Source of the DNA: Acidovorax sp. FHTAMBA
GTDB taxonomy: Bacteria; Pseudomonadota; Gammaproteobacteria; Burkholderiales; Burkholderiaceae_C
Direction: 5' to 3'
DNA: 64,000 nucleotides
Assembly: GCF_038958875.1 (NCBI RefSeq)
Contig: NZ_CP152407.1
Coordinates: 1,557,501 to 1,621,500 of the forward strand
In this document: piece after piece, positions 42,715 through 52,272 of the stretch
Layout of the letters: every line of letters begins with the position of its first letter
How positions within the stretch are numbered: position 1 is the first letter of the stretch
Notes under the pieces: generated by a model
Seen by the model: the letters and a program-made list of their open reading frames with translations, nothing else
Database searches by the model: none
Told to the model about the DNA's origin: nothing
Made by a program: the position numbers and the translations under genes

Positions 42715-43365
42715 TTACGACACCATGGTGTGCGCAAGCCAGGGCTTGGTGGCCAGACGCTGGGCTTCAAAGGCCTTGATCTTGTCGGACTGGCGCAGGG
42801 TCAGGCCGATGTCGTCAAAACCGTTGAGCAGGCAGTATTTGCGGAAAGCCTGCACCTCGAACGGGATCTCTTCACCCTGCGGGCGAAGAATCACCTGGCG
42901 TTCCAAGTCGATGGTGAGCTGGTAGCCGGGGAAGGCGTGCACTTCGTCAAACAGCTGGGCCACCGTGGCCTCGGGCAGCACGATGGGCAAGAGGCCGTTC
43001 TTGAAGCAGTTGTTGAAGAAGATGTCGGCAAAACTCGGCGCGATCACGGCGCGAAAGCCGTACTGGTCCAGCGCCCAGGGGGCGTGTTCGCGGCTGGAGC
43101 CGCAGCCAAAATTCTTGCGCGCCAGCAGGATGGAGGCGCCTGCATAGCGCGGCTGGTTCAGCACGAAGTCGGGGTTGGGCTTGCGGCTGGCCGGGTCCTG
43201 GCCCGGCTCGCCGTGGTCCAGGTAGCGCCACTCATCAAACAGGTTCACGCCGAAGCCGGTCTTCTTGATCGACTTCAGAAACTGCTTGGGGATGATCGCG
43301 TCGGTGTCGACGTTCTCGCGGTCCATCGGGGCCACAAGGCCCTGGAGCTTGGTGAATTTCTGCAT
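42715..43365 (-). CDS. leuD: 3-isopropylmalate dehydratase small subunit
   Basis: LeuD forms the isopropylmalate isomerase with LeuC. The 216-residue protein has DRENVDTDAIIPKQFLK (about 15-31), the LARKNFGCGSSREHAPW motif (about 81-97) and IAPSFADIFFNNCFKNGLLPI. ATG at 43365. It lies 11 bp after the small entericidin-like gene and before leuB in the operon. Confidence 0.97.
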   Translation of the reverse strand: MQKFTKLQGLVAPMDRENVDTDAIIPKQFLKSIKKTGFGVNLFDEWRYLDHGEPGQDPASRKPNPDFVLNQPRYAGASILLARKNFGCGSSREHAPWALDQYGFRAVIAPSFADIFFNNCFKNGLLPIVLPEATVAQLFDEVHAFPGYQLTIDLERQVILRPQGEEIPFEVQAFRKYCLLNGFDDIGLTLRQSDKIKAFEAQRLATKPWLAHTMVS

Positions 43366-43376
43366 GACGTTCTTTG

Positions 43377-43502
43377 TTACTTGGCGGCGCGCTCAAGCGC
43401 GCCTCCGGCCCGTTGAACGTCCTGGCCTACGCCCTTGACGGTGTTGCAGCCGGCCAGCACGAAAGCGGCGGACAGGGCGATGAGGGTGGCAATCTTCTTC
43501 AT
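43377..43502 (-). CDS. Entericidin EcnA/EcnB-like small lipoprotein
   Basis: A 41-codon gene encodes MKKIATLIALSAAFVLAGCN then TVKGVGQDVQRAGGALERAAK. It has a signal peptide with lipobox FVLAGC (Cys19 would be lipidated) and a short amphipathic tail with GVGQDVQRAG, the entericidin hallmark. AAAGGAG lies 6 nt before the ATG. In E. coli, EcnA/EcnB form an antidote/toxin lipoprotein pair; only one member is here. It sits inside the leucine operon, 11 bp from each neighbour, so it is likely co-expressed with leuC and leuD. Confidence 0.88.
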   Translation of the reverse strand: MKKIATLIALSAAFVLAGCNTVKGVGQDVQRAGGALERAAK

Positions 43503-43513
43503 GGCGGTCTCCT

Positions 43514-44935
43514 TTAGGCGAATTGGCGAATGTCCACAAAATGACCGTGCACGGCGGCGGCTGCTGCCATGGCGGGGCTGACGAGATGGGTGCGGCCACC
43601 AGCGCCCTGGCGGCCCTCAAAGTTGCGGTTGGAGGTAGAGGCGCAGCGCTCGCCCGGCTCCAGGCGGTCGGCGTTCATGGCCAGGCACATGCTGCAGCCG
43701 GGTTCGCGCCACTCAAAACCTGCAGCCACAAAAATCTTATCGAGGCCTTCGCGCTCGGCCTGTTCTTTGACGAGGCCAGAGCCCGGCACCACCATGGCCA
43801 GCTTCACGTTGCTGGCCACCTTGCGGCCCAGGTTCTTCACCACAGCGGCGGCTTCGCGCATGTCTTCGATGCGGCTGTTGGTGCAACTGCCGATGAACAC
43901 CTTGTCGATGGTGATGTCGTTGATCGCCTTGCCGGGCGTGAGGCCCATGTAGGTCAACGCGCGCTCGATGGCGCCGCGCTTGTTGGCGTCCTTTTCCTTG
44001 TCGGGGTCGGGCACGCGGGCGTCCACGCCCAGCACCATCTCGGGGCTGGTGCCCCAGGTGACCTGCGGCACGATCTCGGAGGCGTCGAGCTTTACCACGG
44101 TGTCGAATTGGGCATCGGGGTCGGAGTGCAGCGTCTTCCAGTACGCCACGGCCTGGTCCCATTCCACGCCCGTGGGCGACAGGGGGCGGCCTTTGACATA
44201 TTCAATGGTCTTGTCGTCCACCGCCACCAGGCCCGCGCGCGCGCCGCCTTCGATGGCCATGTTGCACACGGTCATGCGGCCTTCCATGCTCATCGCGCGG
44301 AAGACGGAGCCTGCAAATTCGATGGTGTAGCCCGTGCCGCCGGCGGTGCCGATCTTGCCGATGATGGCCAGCACCACGTCCTTGGGCGTCACGCCCTTGG
44401 CGAGCGTGCCGTCCACCTGCACCAGCATGTTCTTGGCCTTCTTGGCCAGCAGCGTCTGCGTGGCCATCACATGCTCGACCTCGGAGGTGCCGATGCCGTG
44501 GGCCAGCGCTCCGAAAGCGCCGTGGGTGGATGTGTGCGAGTCGCCGCACACCACGGTCATGCCCGGAAGCGTGGCGCCGTTTTCAGGGCCGATGACGTGC
44601 ACGATGCCCTGGCGCTTGTGCATGAAGGGGAAGAACGCGGCGGGCGAGATCTGCGCCATGTTGTCGTTCAGCGTGGTGATCTGTTCCTTGCTGATCGGGT
44701 CGGTGATGCCGTCGTAGCCGTTTTCCCAGCCGGTGGTGGGCGTATTGTGGTCGGCGGTGGCCACGATGGAGCTCATGCGCCACACCTTGCGGCCCGCCTC
44801 GCGCAGGCCTTCAAACGCCTGGGGGCTGGTCACCTCGTGCACCAGATGCCGGTCGATGTAGAGGATGGACGTGCCGTCCTCTTCGGTGTGGACGACATGC
44901 TCGTCCCAGATCTTGTCGTACAGCGTGCGTCCCAT
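43514..44935 (-). CDS. leuC: 3-isopropylmalate dehydratase large subunit
   Basis: LeuC is the [4Fe-4S] subunit of isopropylmalate isomerase. The 473-residue protein starts MGRTLYDKIWDEHVV and has CGDSHTSTHGAFG, cluster ligands in GSCTNSRIEDMR and PGCSMCLAMN, and the aconitase SNRNFEGRQG motif. ATG 44935 is chosen because longer readings run into the LysR gene. It follows that regulator gene by 22 bp. Confidence 0.97.
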   Translation of the reverse strand: MGRTLYDKIWDEHVVHTEEDGTSILYIDRHLVHEVTSPQAFEGLREAGRKVWRMSSIVATADHNTPTTGWENGYDGITDPISKEQITTLNDNMAQISPAAFFPFMHKRQGIVHVIGPENGATLPGMTVVCGDSHTSTHGAFGALAHGIGTSEVEHVMATQTLLAKKAKNMLVQVDGTLAKGVTPKDVVLAIIGKIGTAGGTGYTIEFAGSVFRAMSMEGRMTVCNMAIEGGARAGLVAVDDKTIEYVKGRPLSPTGVEWDQAVAYWKTLHSDPDAQFDTVVKLDASEIVPQVTWGTSPEMVLGVDARVPDPDKEKDANKRGAIERALTYMGLTPGKAINDITIDKVFIGSCTNSRIEDMREAAAVVKNLGRKVASNVKLAMVVPGSGLVKEQAEREGLDKIFVAAGFEWREPGCSMCLAMNADRLEPGERCASTSNRNFEGRQGAGGRTHLVSPAMAAAAAVHGHFVDIRQFA

Positions 44936-44957
44936 GGCGTGGCTTTCTTTCTGCTTT

Positions 44958-45914
44958 TCAGGTGGGTGATTGGATTTTAGTGTCGGGGTCTGGCCGTGGT
45001 GACAGGTGTTCCACCAGCAGCCGCGCCGTGACGGGCAGGGCGTCGAAGTCGCGGGCCACCACACGCAGCTCGCGGTGGGCCCAGGCGTCGGTCAGCGCTA
45101 TGGCCTGCAGGTTGCCCACGCCGCGCATCAGCGCAAACGCCCGGTCGGGCAGCAGGCCCACGCCCAGGCCGTTGTCGATCATGCGGCACATGGCATCGAG
45201 CCCCGTGACCTGGATGCGCTGGCGCAGCGGGCGCCCTGCGGCAGCAGCAGCGGCGCGCATGGCCAGGCTGATGCTGCTGTTGGCGTGCAGGCCCACGATG
45301 TCCCAGTCCAGCACTTCTTCAAAATTGATAGCTGTCAGCGCAGACAGGGCGTGCGCCCGGGGCACTACAAGCACCAGATTGTCGGCGCGGTAGGGGCGGC
45401 TTTGCAGCGGCAGGGCGCCCCCGCCGCTCGCCATGCCCACGTTGCAGATGCCCAGGTCGGCCGCGCCTTCCTGCACGGCATGCAGCACGTCGCTGGAGAG
45501 GTGCTCCTGCAGGTCGATCTTGATCTGGCTGTGTTCGCGCGCAAAGGCGCCCAGGTCTTCGGGCAGAAACTGAAAGATGGCCGAGATGTTGGCGTGCATG
45601 CGCACATGGCCGCGCACGCCGTCGGCATATTCGCTGAGCTCGCCCTGCATGCGCTCCAGCCCAAACAGCACGGTGCGCGCGTGGTGCAGCAGGCTCTCGC
45701 CCGCGGGGGTGAGCGTCACGCCCCGGCTGTGGCGGTACAGCAGCTGCGTGTCCACGGCCGCTTCCAGGTCAGACAGGCGCTTGCTGACGGCCGATGCGGC
45801 AATGAACTCACGCTCGGCCGCGCGCCCAATGCTGCCGAGCTCGCACACCGCTACAAACAGTTGCAGCGAGGTCAGGTCGATGCGGCGCGCAAAGCTGCGC
45901 TCGGAGCTTTTCAT
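44958..45914 (-). CDS. LysR-family transcriptional regulator at the head of the leu operon
   Basis: The 318-residue protein has an N-terminal winged helix (about 12-72, LTSLQLFVAVCELGSIGRAAE with SAVSKRLSDLEAAV) and a LysR effector domain (about 95-300). It lies 22 bp upstream of leuC on the same strand, so it is probably co-transcribed rather than divergent. It may control leuC-leuD-leuB, but that is inferred from position. An 18-bp exact match to the intergenic repeat is embedded in the codons for about residues 191-198. Confidence 0.9.
   Translation of the reverse strand: MKSSERSFARRIDLTSLQLFVAVCELGSIGRAAEREFIAASAVSKRLSDLEAAVDTQLLYRHSRGVTLTPAGESLLHHARTVLFGLERMQGELSEYADGVRGHVRMHANISAIFQFLPEDLGAFAREHSQIKIDLQEHLSSDVLHAVQEGAADLGICNVGMASGGGALPLQSRPYRADNLVLVVPRAHALSALTAINFEEVLDWDIVGLHANSSISLAMRAAAAAAGRPLRQRIQVTGLDAMCRMIDNGLGVGLLPDRAFALMRGVGNLQAIALTDAWAHRELRVVARDFDALPVTARLLVEHLSPRPDPDTKIQSPT
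45323..45364 (+). repeat. Repeat-like segment inside the LysR gene
   Basis: ATTGATAGCTGTCAGCGC (45324-45341) is identical to the left arm of repeat copy G (59844-59861). The right arm is degraded. On the gene strand it encodes SALTAIN. Reading frame and protein spacing are undisturbed. Confidence 0.4.
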
Positions 45915-46024
45915 GGATGGGGTGGGTCTTCTTGTTTCACGAAGACTTTGTATTTTCCACCTATTTATTCGATGTTGTCATCGCCGAATGCGATGGTAAT
46001 CATCGTGCATGGGGGCAGTTGATT

Positions 46025-46118
46025 AAAAAAGTGAGCTGCCTGCGCTTGATTCAAAAGGGTTTCAGGCACTTTTCATGCTGAAAACCAATAAATACAGGCG
46101 CAAGCAGCTCCTTTTTTT
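46025..46118 (-). terminator. Long branched inverted repeat, probable bidirectional terminator
   Basis: AAAAAAGTGAGCTGCCTGCG (from 46025) is the near complement of CGCAAGCAGCTCCTTTTTT (ending 46118); inside lies a second hairpin GGTTTCAG/CTGAAAACC. T tracts flank both ends, so it could stop transcripts in either direction. It follows the hydrolase gene stop at 46139. Its size and two-level stem suggest a second repeat family distinct from copies A-H. Confidence 0.7.
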
Positions 46119-46138
46119 GAAGCAGCAGGCTGGCGTGG

Positions 46139-47503
46139 CTACGCAGCCAGCGTGCTGCCGTGTTCCGGCACCGCGGCCCGCCAGCGCAGTTCGTGCTCGA
46201 TCCGCTGGCGCAGCATGTCGGCGGCACCCATTTCGCCATGCACCACATACACCTGGTCGGGCGCGTGGCCCATGCTGCGCAGCCAGGCGATGAGCTGGTT
46301 GCCGTCGGCATGGGCGGATGCGGACGACAGCCGCACCACCTCGGCCCGCACGGCCACGTTCTGGCTGTGGATGCGGATGGTCTTTTCTCCATCGGCCAGA
46401 CGCGCCCCGCGTGTGCCGGGCGCCTGGTGGCCGGTCAGGATGATCATGTTGCGGTGGTCACCCGCATGCAGTGCCAGGTGGTGCAGCACGCGGCCGCCGG
46501 TGGCCATGCCGCTGGCCGACAGAATGACCATGGGGCCGTGCAGTTTGGCCAGGCCCTTGGATTGCTCGGTGGTCTGGACCATGGTGGCCCCGTGCTCCAG
46601 GGCGTGGACTTCACGGCTGCTCAAACGGTGTTCCTGCATGTGGTGCTGGAACAGGCCGGTGGTGCTGACGGCCATGGGGCTGTCCAGAAACACCTTGAGC
46701 GATGCGGGCACCGCCCCCTGCGCCTTGAGCAGGCCGATGGCATGCAGCACGACCTGCGCGCGCCCCACGGCGAACACCGGTACCACGGCAATGCCGCCGC
46801 GCGCTGCCAGGCGCTGAAGGGCGGGGCCCAGTTCGTCGAGCAGGCCTTCGGGCGGGTGCTCGCGGTCGCCATAGGTGGATTCGATGAGCACCGTGTCGGC
46901 CTGGGGCGGCGCATCGGGAGGGTTCATGAGCAGGTCATCGGGCCGGCCCAGGTCGCCCGAGAACAGAATGCGCCGCCCGCCCACCTCCAGCAGCACGCTG
47001 GCGGCGCCCAGGATGTGGCCAGCGGGCGAGAAGGTCACACGCCAGCCGGGCAGGGGCTCGAACGCCTTGTGAAATGGGTGAATCTGGAACTGTTTGAGGC
47101 AGTGCAGCGCATCCAGCCGGGTGTAGAGCGGCAGGGCCGGGCTGTGGCTGCTGAGCTTGTGGCGATTGAGAAAGGCCGCGTCTTCTTCTTGCAGGTGCCC
47201 GCTGTCGGGCAGCAGGATGGTGCAGAGGTCACGCGTGCCCGGCGTGCAGTGGATGGCGCGGGTGTAGCCGTCACGCGCCAGAAGAGGCAGGTAGCCGCTG
47301 TGGTCCAGGTGGGCGTGGGTGAGCACCACGGCGTCGATCTGGTGCGGCGTGACAGGCAGCGGCTGCCAGTTGCGCAGGCGCAGTTGCTTGTAGCCCTGGA
47401 ACAGGCCGCAATCGACCAGCATGCTCTTGCCGTTGTAGCGCACCAGGTATTTGGAGCCGGTGACGGTGCCGGAGCCACCCAGAAAGGTGATGTTGACGTC
47501 CAT
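46139..47503 (-). CDS. Metallo-beta-lactamase/beta-CASP RNase-like hydrolase
   Basis: The 454-residue protein starts MDVNITFLGGSGTVTGSKYLV and has the zinc motif HAHLDHSG, PAGHILGAA, SGDLGRP, and the beta-CASP region (STYGDREHPPEG, SPMA, SASGMATGGRVLHHL, SAHADG). This is the Ysh1/CPSF-like MBL-fold RNase family. RNA processing is the expected activity, but bacterial members are poorly studied. ATG 47503 with GGAG 9 nt upstream is preferred over ATG 47539, which has no such site. It lies between the LysR gene and dnaJ. Confidence 0.9.
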   Translation of the reverse strand: MDVNITFLGGSGTVTGSKYLVRYNGKSMLVDCGLFQGYKQLRLRNWQPLPVTPHQIDAVVLTHAHLDHSGYLPLLARDGYTRAIHCTPGTRDLCTILLPDSGHLQEEDAAFLNRHKLSSHSPALPLYTRLDALHCLKQFQIHPFHKAFEPLPGWRVTFSPAGHILGAASVLLEVGGRRILFSGDLGRPDDLLMNPPDAPPQADTVLIESTYGDREHPPEGLLDELGPALQRLAARGGIAVVPVFAVGRAQVVLHAIGLLKAQGAVPASLKVFLDSPMAVSTTGLFQHHMQEHRLSSREVHALEHGATMVQTTEQSKGLAKLHGPMVILSASGMATGGRVLHHLALHAGDHRNMIILTGHQAPGTRGARLADGEKTIRIHSQNVAVRAEVVRLSSASAHADGNQLIAWLRSMGHAPDQVYVVHGEMGAADMLRQRIEHELRWRAAVPEHGSTLAA

Positions 47504-47598
47504 GTGCCAATGCTCCGGTTGTTCGATGATGGGTTTCATCGTACTGCGCCGGGCGGCGAAAGCCTGCGGCCACTGGTTATTTCTTGCCTTGCATCAAG

Positions 47599-47631
47599 AA
47601 AAAACCGCCTGGGGCGCAAGGCCGCAGGCGG
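47599..47631 (-). terminator. Terminator after dnaJ
   Basis: CCGCCTG (47605-47611) pairs with CAGGCGG (47625-47631); the minus strand then runs into TTTTTT (complement of 47599-47604). It is about 25 bp after the dnaJ stop and would end the chaperone transcript. Confidence 0.82.
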
Positions 47632-47655
47632 TGATCGCGGTATTGCCGGTCCCGG

Positions 47656-48798
47656 TCAGCTGAAGAAATTCTTCAGCCGGTCCGTCCAGCTCTCGCCGCT
47701 GGGTGAATGGCGCGCGCCGCCCTTCTTGAGGGAATCTTCGAGCTCGCGCAGCAGTTTGCGCTGGTGCTCGGTCAGCTTCACGGGTGTCTCGACTGCAATG
47801 TGGCAGTACAGGTCGCCCGGGTAGCTGGCGCGCACGCCCTTGATGCCTTTGCCGCGCAGGCGGAACTGCTTGCCGGCCTGGGTGCCTTCGGGGATGTCGA
47901 TGGCGGCCTTGCCTTGCAGCGTGGGCACTTCGATCTCGCCGCCCAGCGCCGCTGTGATGAAGCTCACCGGCACCTGGCAGTGCAGGTCGTCACCGTCGCG
48001 CTCGAAGATGTCGTGCTTCTTCAGGCGGATCTCGATGTACAGGTCGCCCGGTGGGCCGCCATTCGTGCCCGGCTCGCCGTTGCCGGTGGAGCGGATGCGC
48101 ATGCCGTCGTCGATGCCCGCAGGGATCTTCACTTCCAGCGTCTTTTGCTTCTTGAGCTTGCCCTGGCCATGGCAGGTGGTGCAGGGCTCGGGAATGATCT
48201 TGCCCGTGCCCCGGCAGTGCGGGCAGGTCTGCTGCACGCTGAAGAAGCCCTGGCGCATCTGCACCGTGCCTGCACCCTGGCAGGTGCCGCAGGTCTTGGC
48301 GCTGGTGCCGGGTTTGGCGCCGCTGCCGTGGCAGGTGTCGCAGCTCTCCCACGAGGGGATGCGGATCTGCGCATCCTTGCCGCGCGCGGCTTCCTCCAGG
48401 GTGATCTCCATGGCGTAGCTGAGGTCGCTGCCCCGGTACACCTGACGCCCACCTGCACCGCGCCGCCCACCTTGCTGGCCGAACATGTCGCCAAAGATGT
48501 CGCCGAAAGCCTCGGCAAATCCGCCAAAACCTTCTGCGCCCGGGCCCCCGGGGCCGCGCATGTTGGGGTCCACGCCCGCGTGGCCATACTGGTCGTACGC
48601 CGCCCGCTTTTGCGGGTCGGAGAGCATCTCATAGGCCTCCTTGGCCTCCTTGAATTTCTCTTCGGCAGGCTTGGCCGCGTCCCCCTGATTGCGGTCAGGG
48701 TGGTGCTTCATCGCCAGCTTGCGATAAGCCTTCTTGATCTCTTCATCCGAGGCGTTCTTGGGAACGCCCAGGATTTCGTAAAAGTCTCGTTTGGACAT
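47656..48798 (-). CDS. dnaJ: Chaperone DnaJ (Hsp40)
   Basis: DnaJ delivers clients to DnaK and stimulates its ATPase. The 380-residue protein has a J domain (about 1-72, HPD at KHHPDRNQ), a Gly/Phe-rich linker (about 75-130), four zinc motifs (CDTCHGSG, CGTCQGAG, CPHCRGTG, CTTCHGQG, about 150-215) and the C-terminal substrate domains. ATG at 48798. It lies 85 bp after dnaK with a hairpin between. Confidence 0.97.
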   Translation of the reverse strand: MSKRDFYEILGVPKNASDEEIKKAYRKLAMKHHPDRNQGDAAKPAEEKFKEAKEAYEMLSDPQKRAAYDQYGHAGVDPNMRGPGGPGAEGFGGFAEAFGDIFGDMFGQQGGRRGAGGRQVYRGSDLSYAMEITLEEAARGKDAQIRIPSWESCDTCHGSGAKPGTSAKTCGTCQGAGTVQMRQGFFSVQQTCPHCRGTGKIIPEPCTTCHGQGKLKKQKTLEVKIPAGIDDGMRIRSTGNGEPGTNGGPPGDLYIEIRLKKHDIFERDGDDLHCQVPVSFITAALGGEIEVPTLQGKAAIDIPEGTQAGKQFRLRGKGIKGVRASYPGDLYCHIAVETPVKLTEHQRKLLRELEDSLKKGGARHSPSGESWTDRLKNFFS

Positions 48799-48827
48799 AG
48801 TGATTCAGAACCCGGTTGGAACAGGAA

Positions 48828-48861
48828 CGCCGCGCAGCTCCCTCAAGAGCATTGCGCGGCG
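48828..48861 (-). promoter_or_regulatory. dnaK-dnaJ intergenic hairpin
   Basis: GCCGCGCA-GCTC (48829-48840) pairs with GAGC-AT-TGCGCGGC (48847-48860) around CCTCAA. There is no T tract, so it is not a simple terminator. It may set the DnaK:DnaJ ratio by partial termination or RNA processing. Confidence 0.5.
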
Positions 48862-48883
48862 GCTCGGGTCAACGGGGGCTCGC

Positions 48884-50833
<1,950 letters not shown>

Positions 50834-50876
50834 GATTATTCTCCGAATGTTTGAATGGTTTGGATGGCTAGTAACT

Positions 50877-50885
50877 TGTGGATAA
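50877..50885 (-). promoter_or_regulatory. DnaA box in the grpE-dnaK gap
   Basis: TGTGGATAA is the exact complement of the consensus DnaA box TTATCCACA. It lies about 45 bp upstream of the dnaK ATG. Upstream on the same strand is CTTGAA, a possible -35, but no matching heat-shock -10 was found. Confidence 0.4.
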
Positions 50886-50930
50886 CCTGCAGGGGTTCAA
50901 GTCGTCCGTGCTGATTTATTTGAGGTTTTC

Positions 50931-51482
50931 TTACTTGGGAGCCGCGACGGTCACCAGTGCCGGGCGCAGCACGCGGTCAGCAATCACATAACCCTTTTGC
51001 AGCACGGCCACGACGGTGTTGGCTTCCTGCTCGGCGGGCACCACGCTGATGGCCTGGTGCTGGTGGGGGTCGAACTTGGCTCCGGCCTCTGGATTGATGG
51101 CCAGCACCTTATTGCGCTCCAGAGCCGATGTCAGCTGCCGCAAAGTGGCGTCCGAACCCTCGCGCAATTGCTGGGCGGTGGCCTCCTTGATGGCCAGGGC
51201 TGCATCCAGGCTGTCGCAGACCGGCAGCATGCTCTCTGCAAAGCTTTCGATACCGAACTTGCGTGCCTTGGAGACTTCGTCCTCTGCACGGCGGCGGGCG
51301 TTTTCGGCCTCCGCCTTGGCGCGCAGGAACTGGTCGGCCAGATCGGCGCTTTTGGCCTTGAGCTCGGCCAGCTCGCCCTGCAGACGCGCCAGCTCATCGG
51401 ATGTGTGGGCAGCCATGGCGGCCTCGACTTCTTCGGGGGCAGGGTTGTTCTGGGACGCGGTGGTTTGGCTGTTATCTGACAT
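50931..51482 (-). CDS. grpE: Nucleotide exchange factor GrpE
   Basis: GrpE releases ADP from DnaK. The 183-residue protein has an acidic N-terminus, a long coiled-coil (about 30-80, ELARLQGELAELKAKSADLADQFLRAKAEAENARRR) and the beta domain with FDPHQHQAISVVPAEQEANTVVAVLQKGYVIADRVLRPALV. ATG 51482 (MSDNSQTT) is the family start. A candidate sigma-32 promoter lies 56 bp upstream. Confidence 0.97.
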   Translation of the reverse strand: MSDNSQTTASQNNPAPEEVEAAMAAHTSDELARLQGELAELKAKSADLADQFLRAKAEAENARRRAEDEVSKARKFGIESFAESMLPVCDSLDAALAIKEATAQQLREGSDATLRQLTSALERNKVLAINPEAGAKFDPHQHQAISVVPAEQEANTVVAVLQKGYVIADRVLRPALVTVAAPK

Positions 51483-51537
51483 GTCTTGATCTGTAAGAGG
51501 TGAATGAATCAGTCGACGCGCAAGCAGTACGCGCGGC

Positions 51538-51565
51538 ATCTGGGGATGCCCCGCCTTAAATCAAG
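51538..51565 (-). promoter_or_regulatory. Candidate sigma-32 heat-shock promoter of grpE
   Basis: On the minus strand CTTGAT (51565-51560) is followed after 14 bp by CCCCAGAT (51545-51538), close to the sigma-32 consensus CTTGAA-N13/16-CCCCATnT. Start of transcription would be about 50 nt before the grpE ATG. Position and similarity both fit heat-shock control of grpE-dnaK-dnaJ. Confidence 0.6.
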
Positions 51566-51746
51566 GCCTGCGCCAGGGATATGTCGTGGCTGGCCGTATG
51601 GTTCGGAGCATCCAGGTGTAGGGCATGTCGGCCCGCCATCCTGATTTGCAAGAGCCGAACGAGTGTATCGCCCGGTTTTCCGGGTTCGTAGCGCTGCAAA
51701 GCCTTCGGTCTCGCCAAGCCCCTGCGTGGATTGGCGCAGCGCGGAG

Positions 51747-51775
51747 TGTACAAGCGGCAGCGGCCGGGCTATAAT
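51747..51775 (+). promoter_or_regulatory. rpsF operon promoter
   Basis: TGTACA (51747-51752, four of six -35 positions) and a perfect TATAAT (51770-51775) are separated by 17 bp. The -10 flank GGCTATAATCGCAGGCTTT is nearly that of rpmF. It lies about 65 bp before the rpsF ATG. Confidence 0.7.
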
Positions 51776-51840
51776 CGCAGGCTTTCCCTTGCCACACCAC
51801 TTCTGGACGCGGTGGGTGGTCTTACCCAAAAGGAGTCTGC

Positions 51841-52257
51841 ATGCGTCATTACGAAATCATTTTGTTGATCCATCCGGATCAAAGCGAACAAGTTCCAGCC
51901 ATGCTGGAGCGCTACAAGGGCATGATCACCGCTGGCGGTGGCAAGGTGCACCGTGTGGAAGACTGGGGCCGTCGTCAACTGGCGTACCTGATCAACAAGC
52001 TGGCCAAGGCCCACTACCTGTGCGTGAACATCGAAGCCGACCAGGCCGTGATGGCTGAACTGGAGCACGCCTTCAAGTTCAACGACGCCGTGCTGCGCCA
52101 CCTCACCGTTCAAAAGAAGAAGGCCGATACGGGTCCATCTTCCATGATGAAGACCGTTGAGCGCGAAGAAGCCCGCAAGGCCAGCCAGGCTGAATACGCA
52201 GCTGCCGGCGGTGAGCGCGGCGAACGCCAGGACCGTGGCGAGCGCGCCGAGCGCTGA
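51841..52257 (+). CDS. rpsF: 30S ribosomal protein S6
   Basis: S6 binds S18 and the central domain of 16S rRNA. The 138-residue protein starts MRHYEIILLIHPDQSEQVPAML and has EDWGRRQLAYLINKLAKAHYLC and FNDAVLRHLTV, with a charged C-terminal tail rich in Glu and Arg. AAAGGAG precedes the ATG. It heads the rpsF-priB-rpsR-rplI operon. Confidence 0.97.
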   Translation: MRHYEIILLIHPDQSEQVPAMLERYKGMITAGGGKVHRVEDWGRRQLAYLINKLAKAHYLCVNIEADQAVMAELEHAFKFNDAVLRHLTVQKKKADTGPSSMMKTVEREEARKASQAEYAAAGGERGERQDRGERAER

Positions 52258-52272
52258 TCCATCCTCGTTGGA

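Larger units (their letters stand above)
51483..51840. other. 358-bp divergent region grpE/rpsF
   Basis: No coding sequence is supported. It contains a heat-shock-like promoter for grpE on the minus strand (51538-51565) and a strong vegetative-type promoter for rpsF on the plus strand (51747-51775). The central part (about 51570-51740) shows nothing distinctive. Confidence 0.75.

Noticed and set aside
46160..47824. 554-codon open frame antisense to the beta-CASP hydrolase gene
   Set aside because: Shadow frame, and it also crosses the dnaJ terminator and the end of dnaJ.
51570..51740. Small protein gene in the grpE/rpsF divergent region
   Set aside because: Short frames in several phases but none with a ribosome-binding site or recognisable composition.
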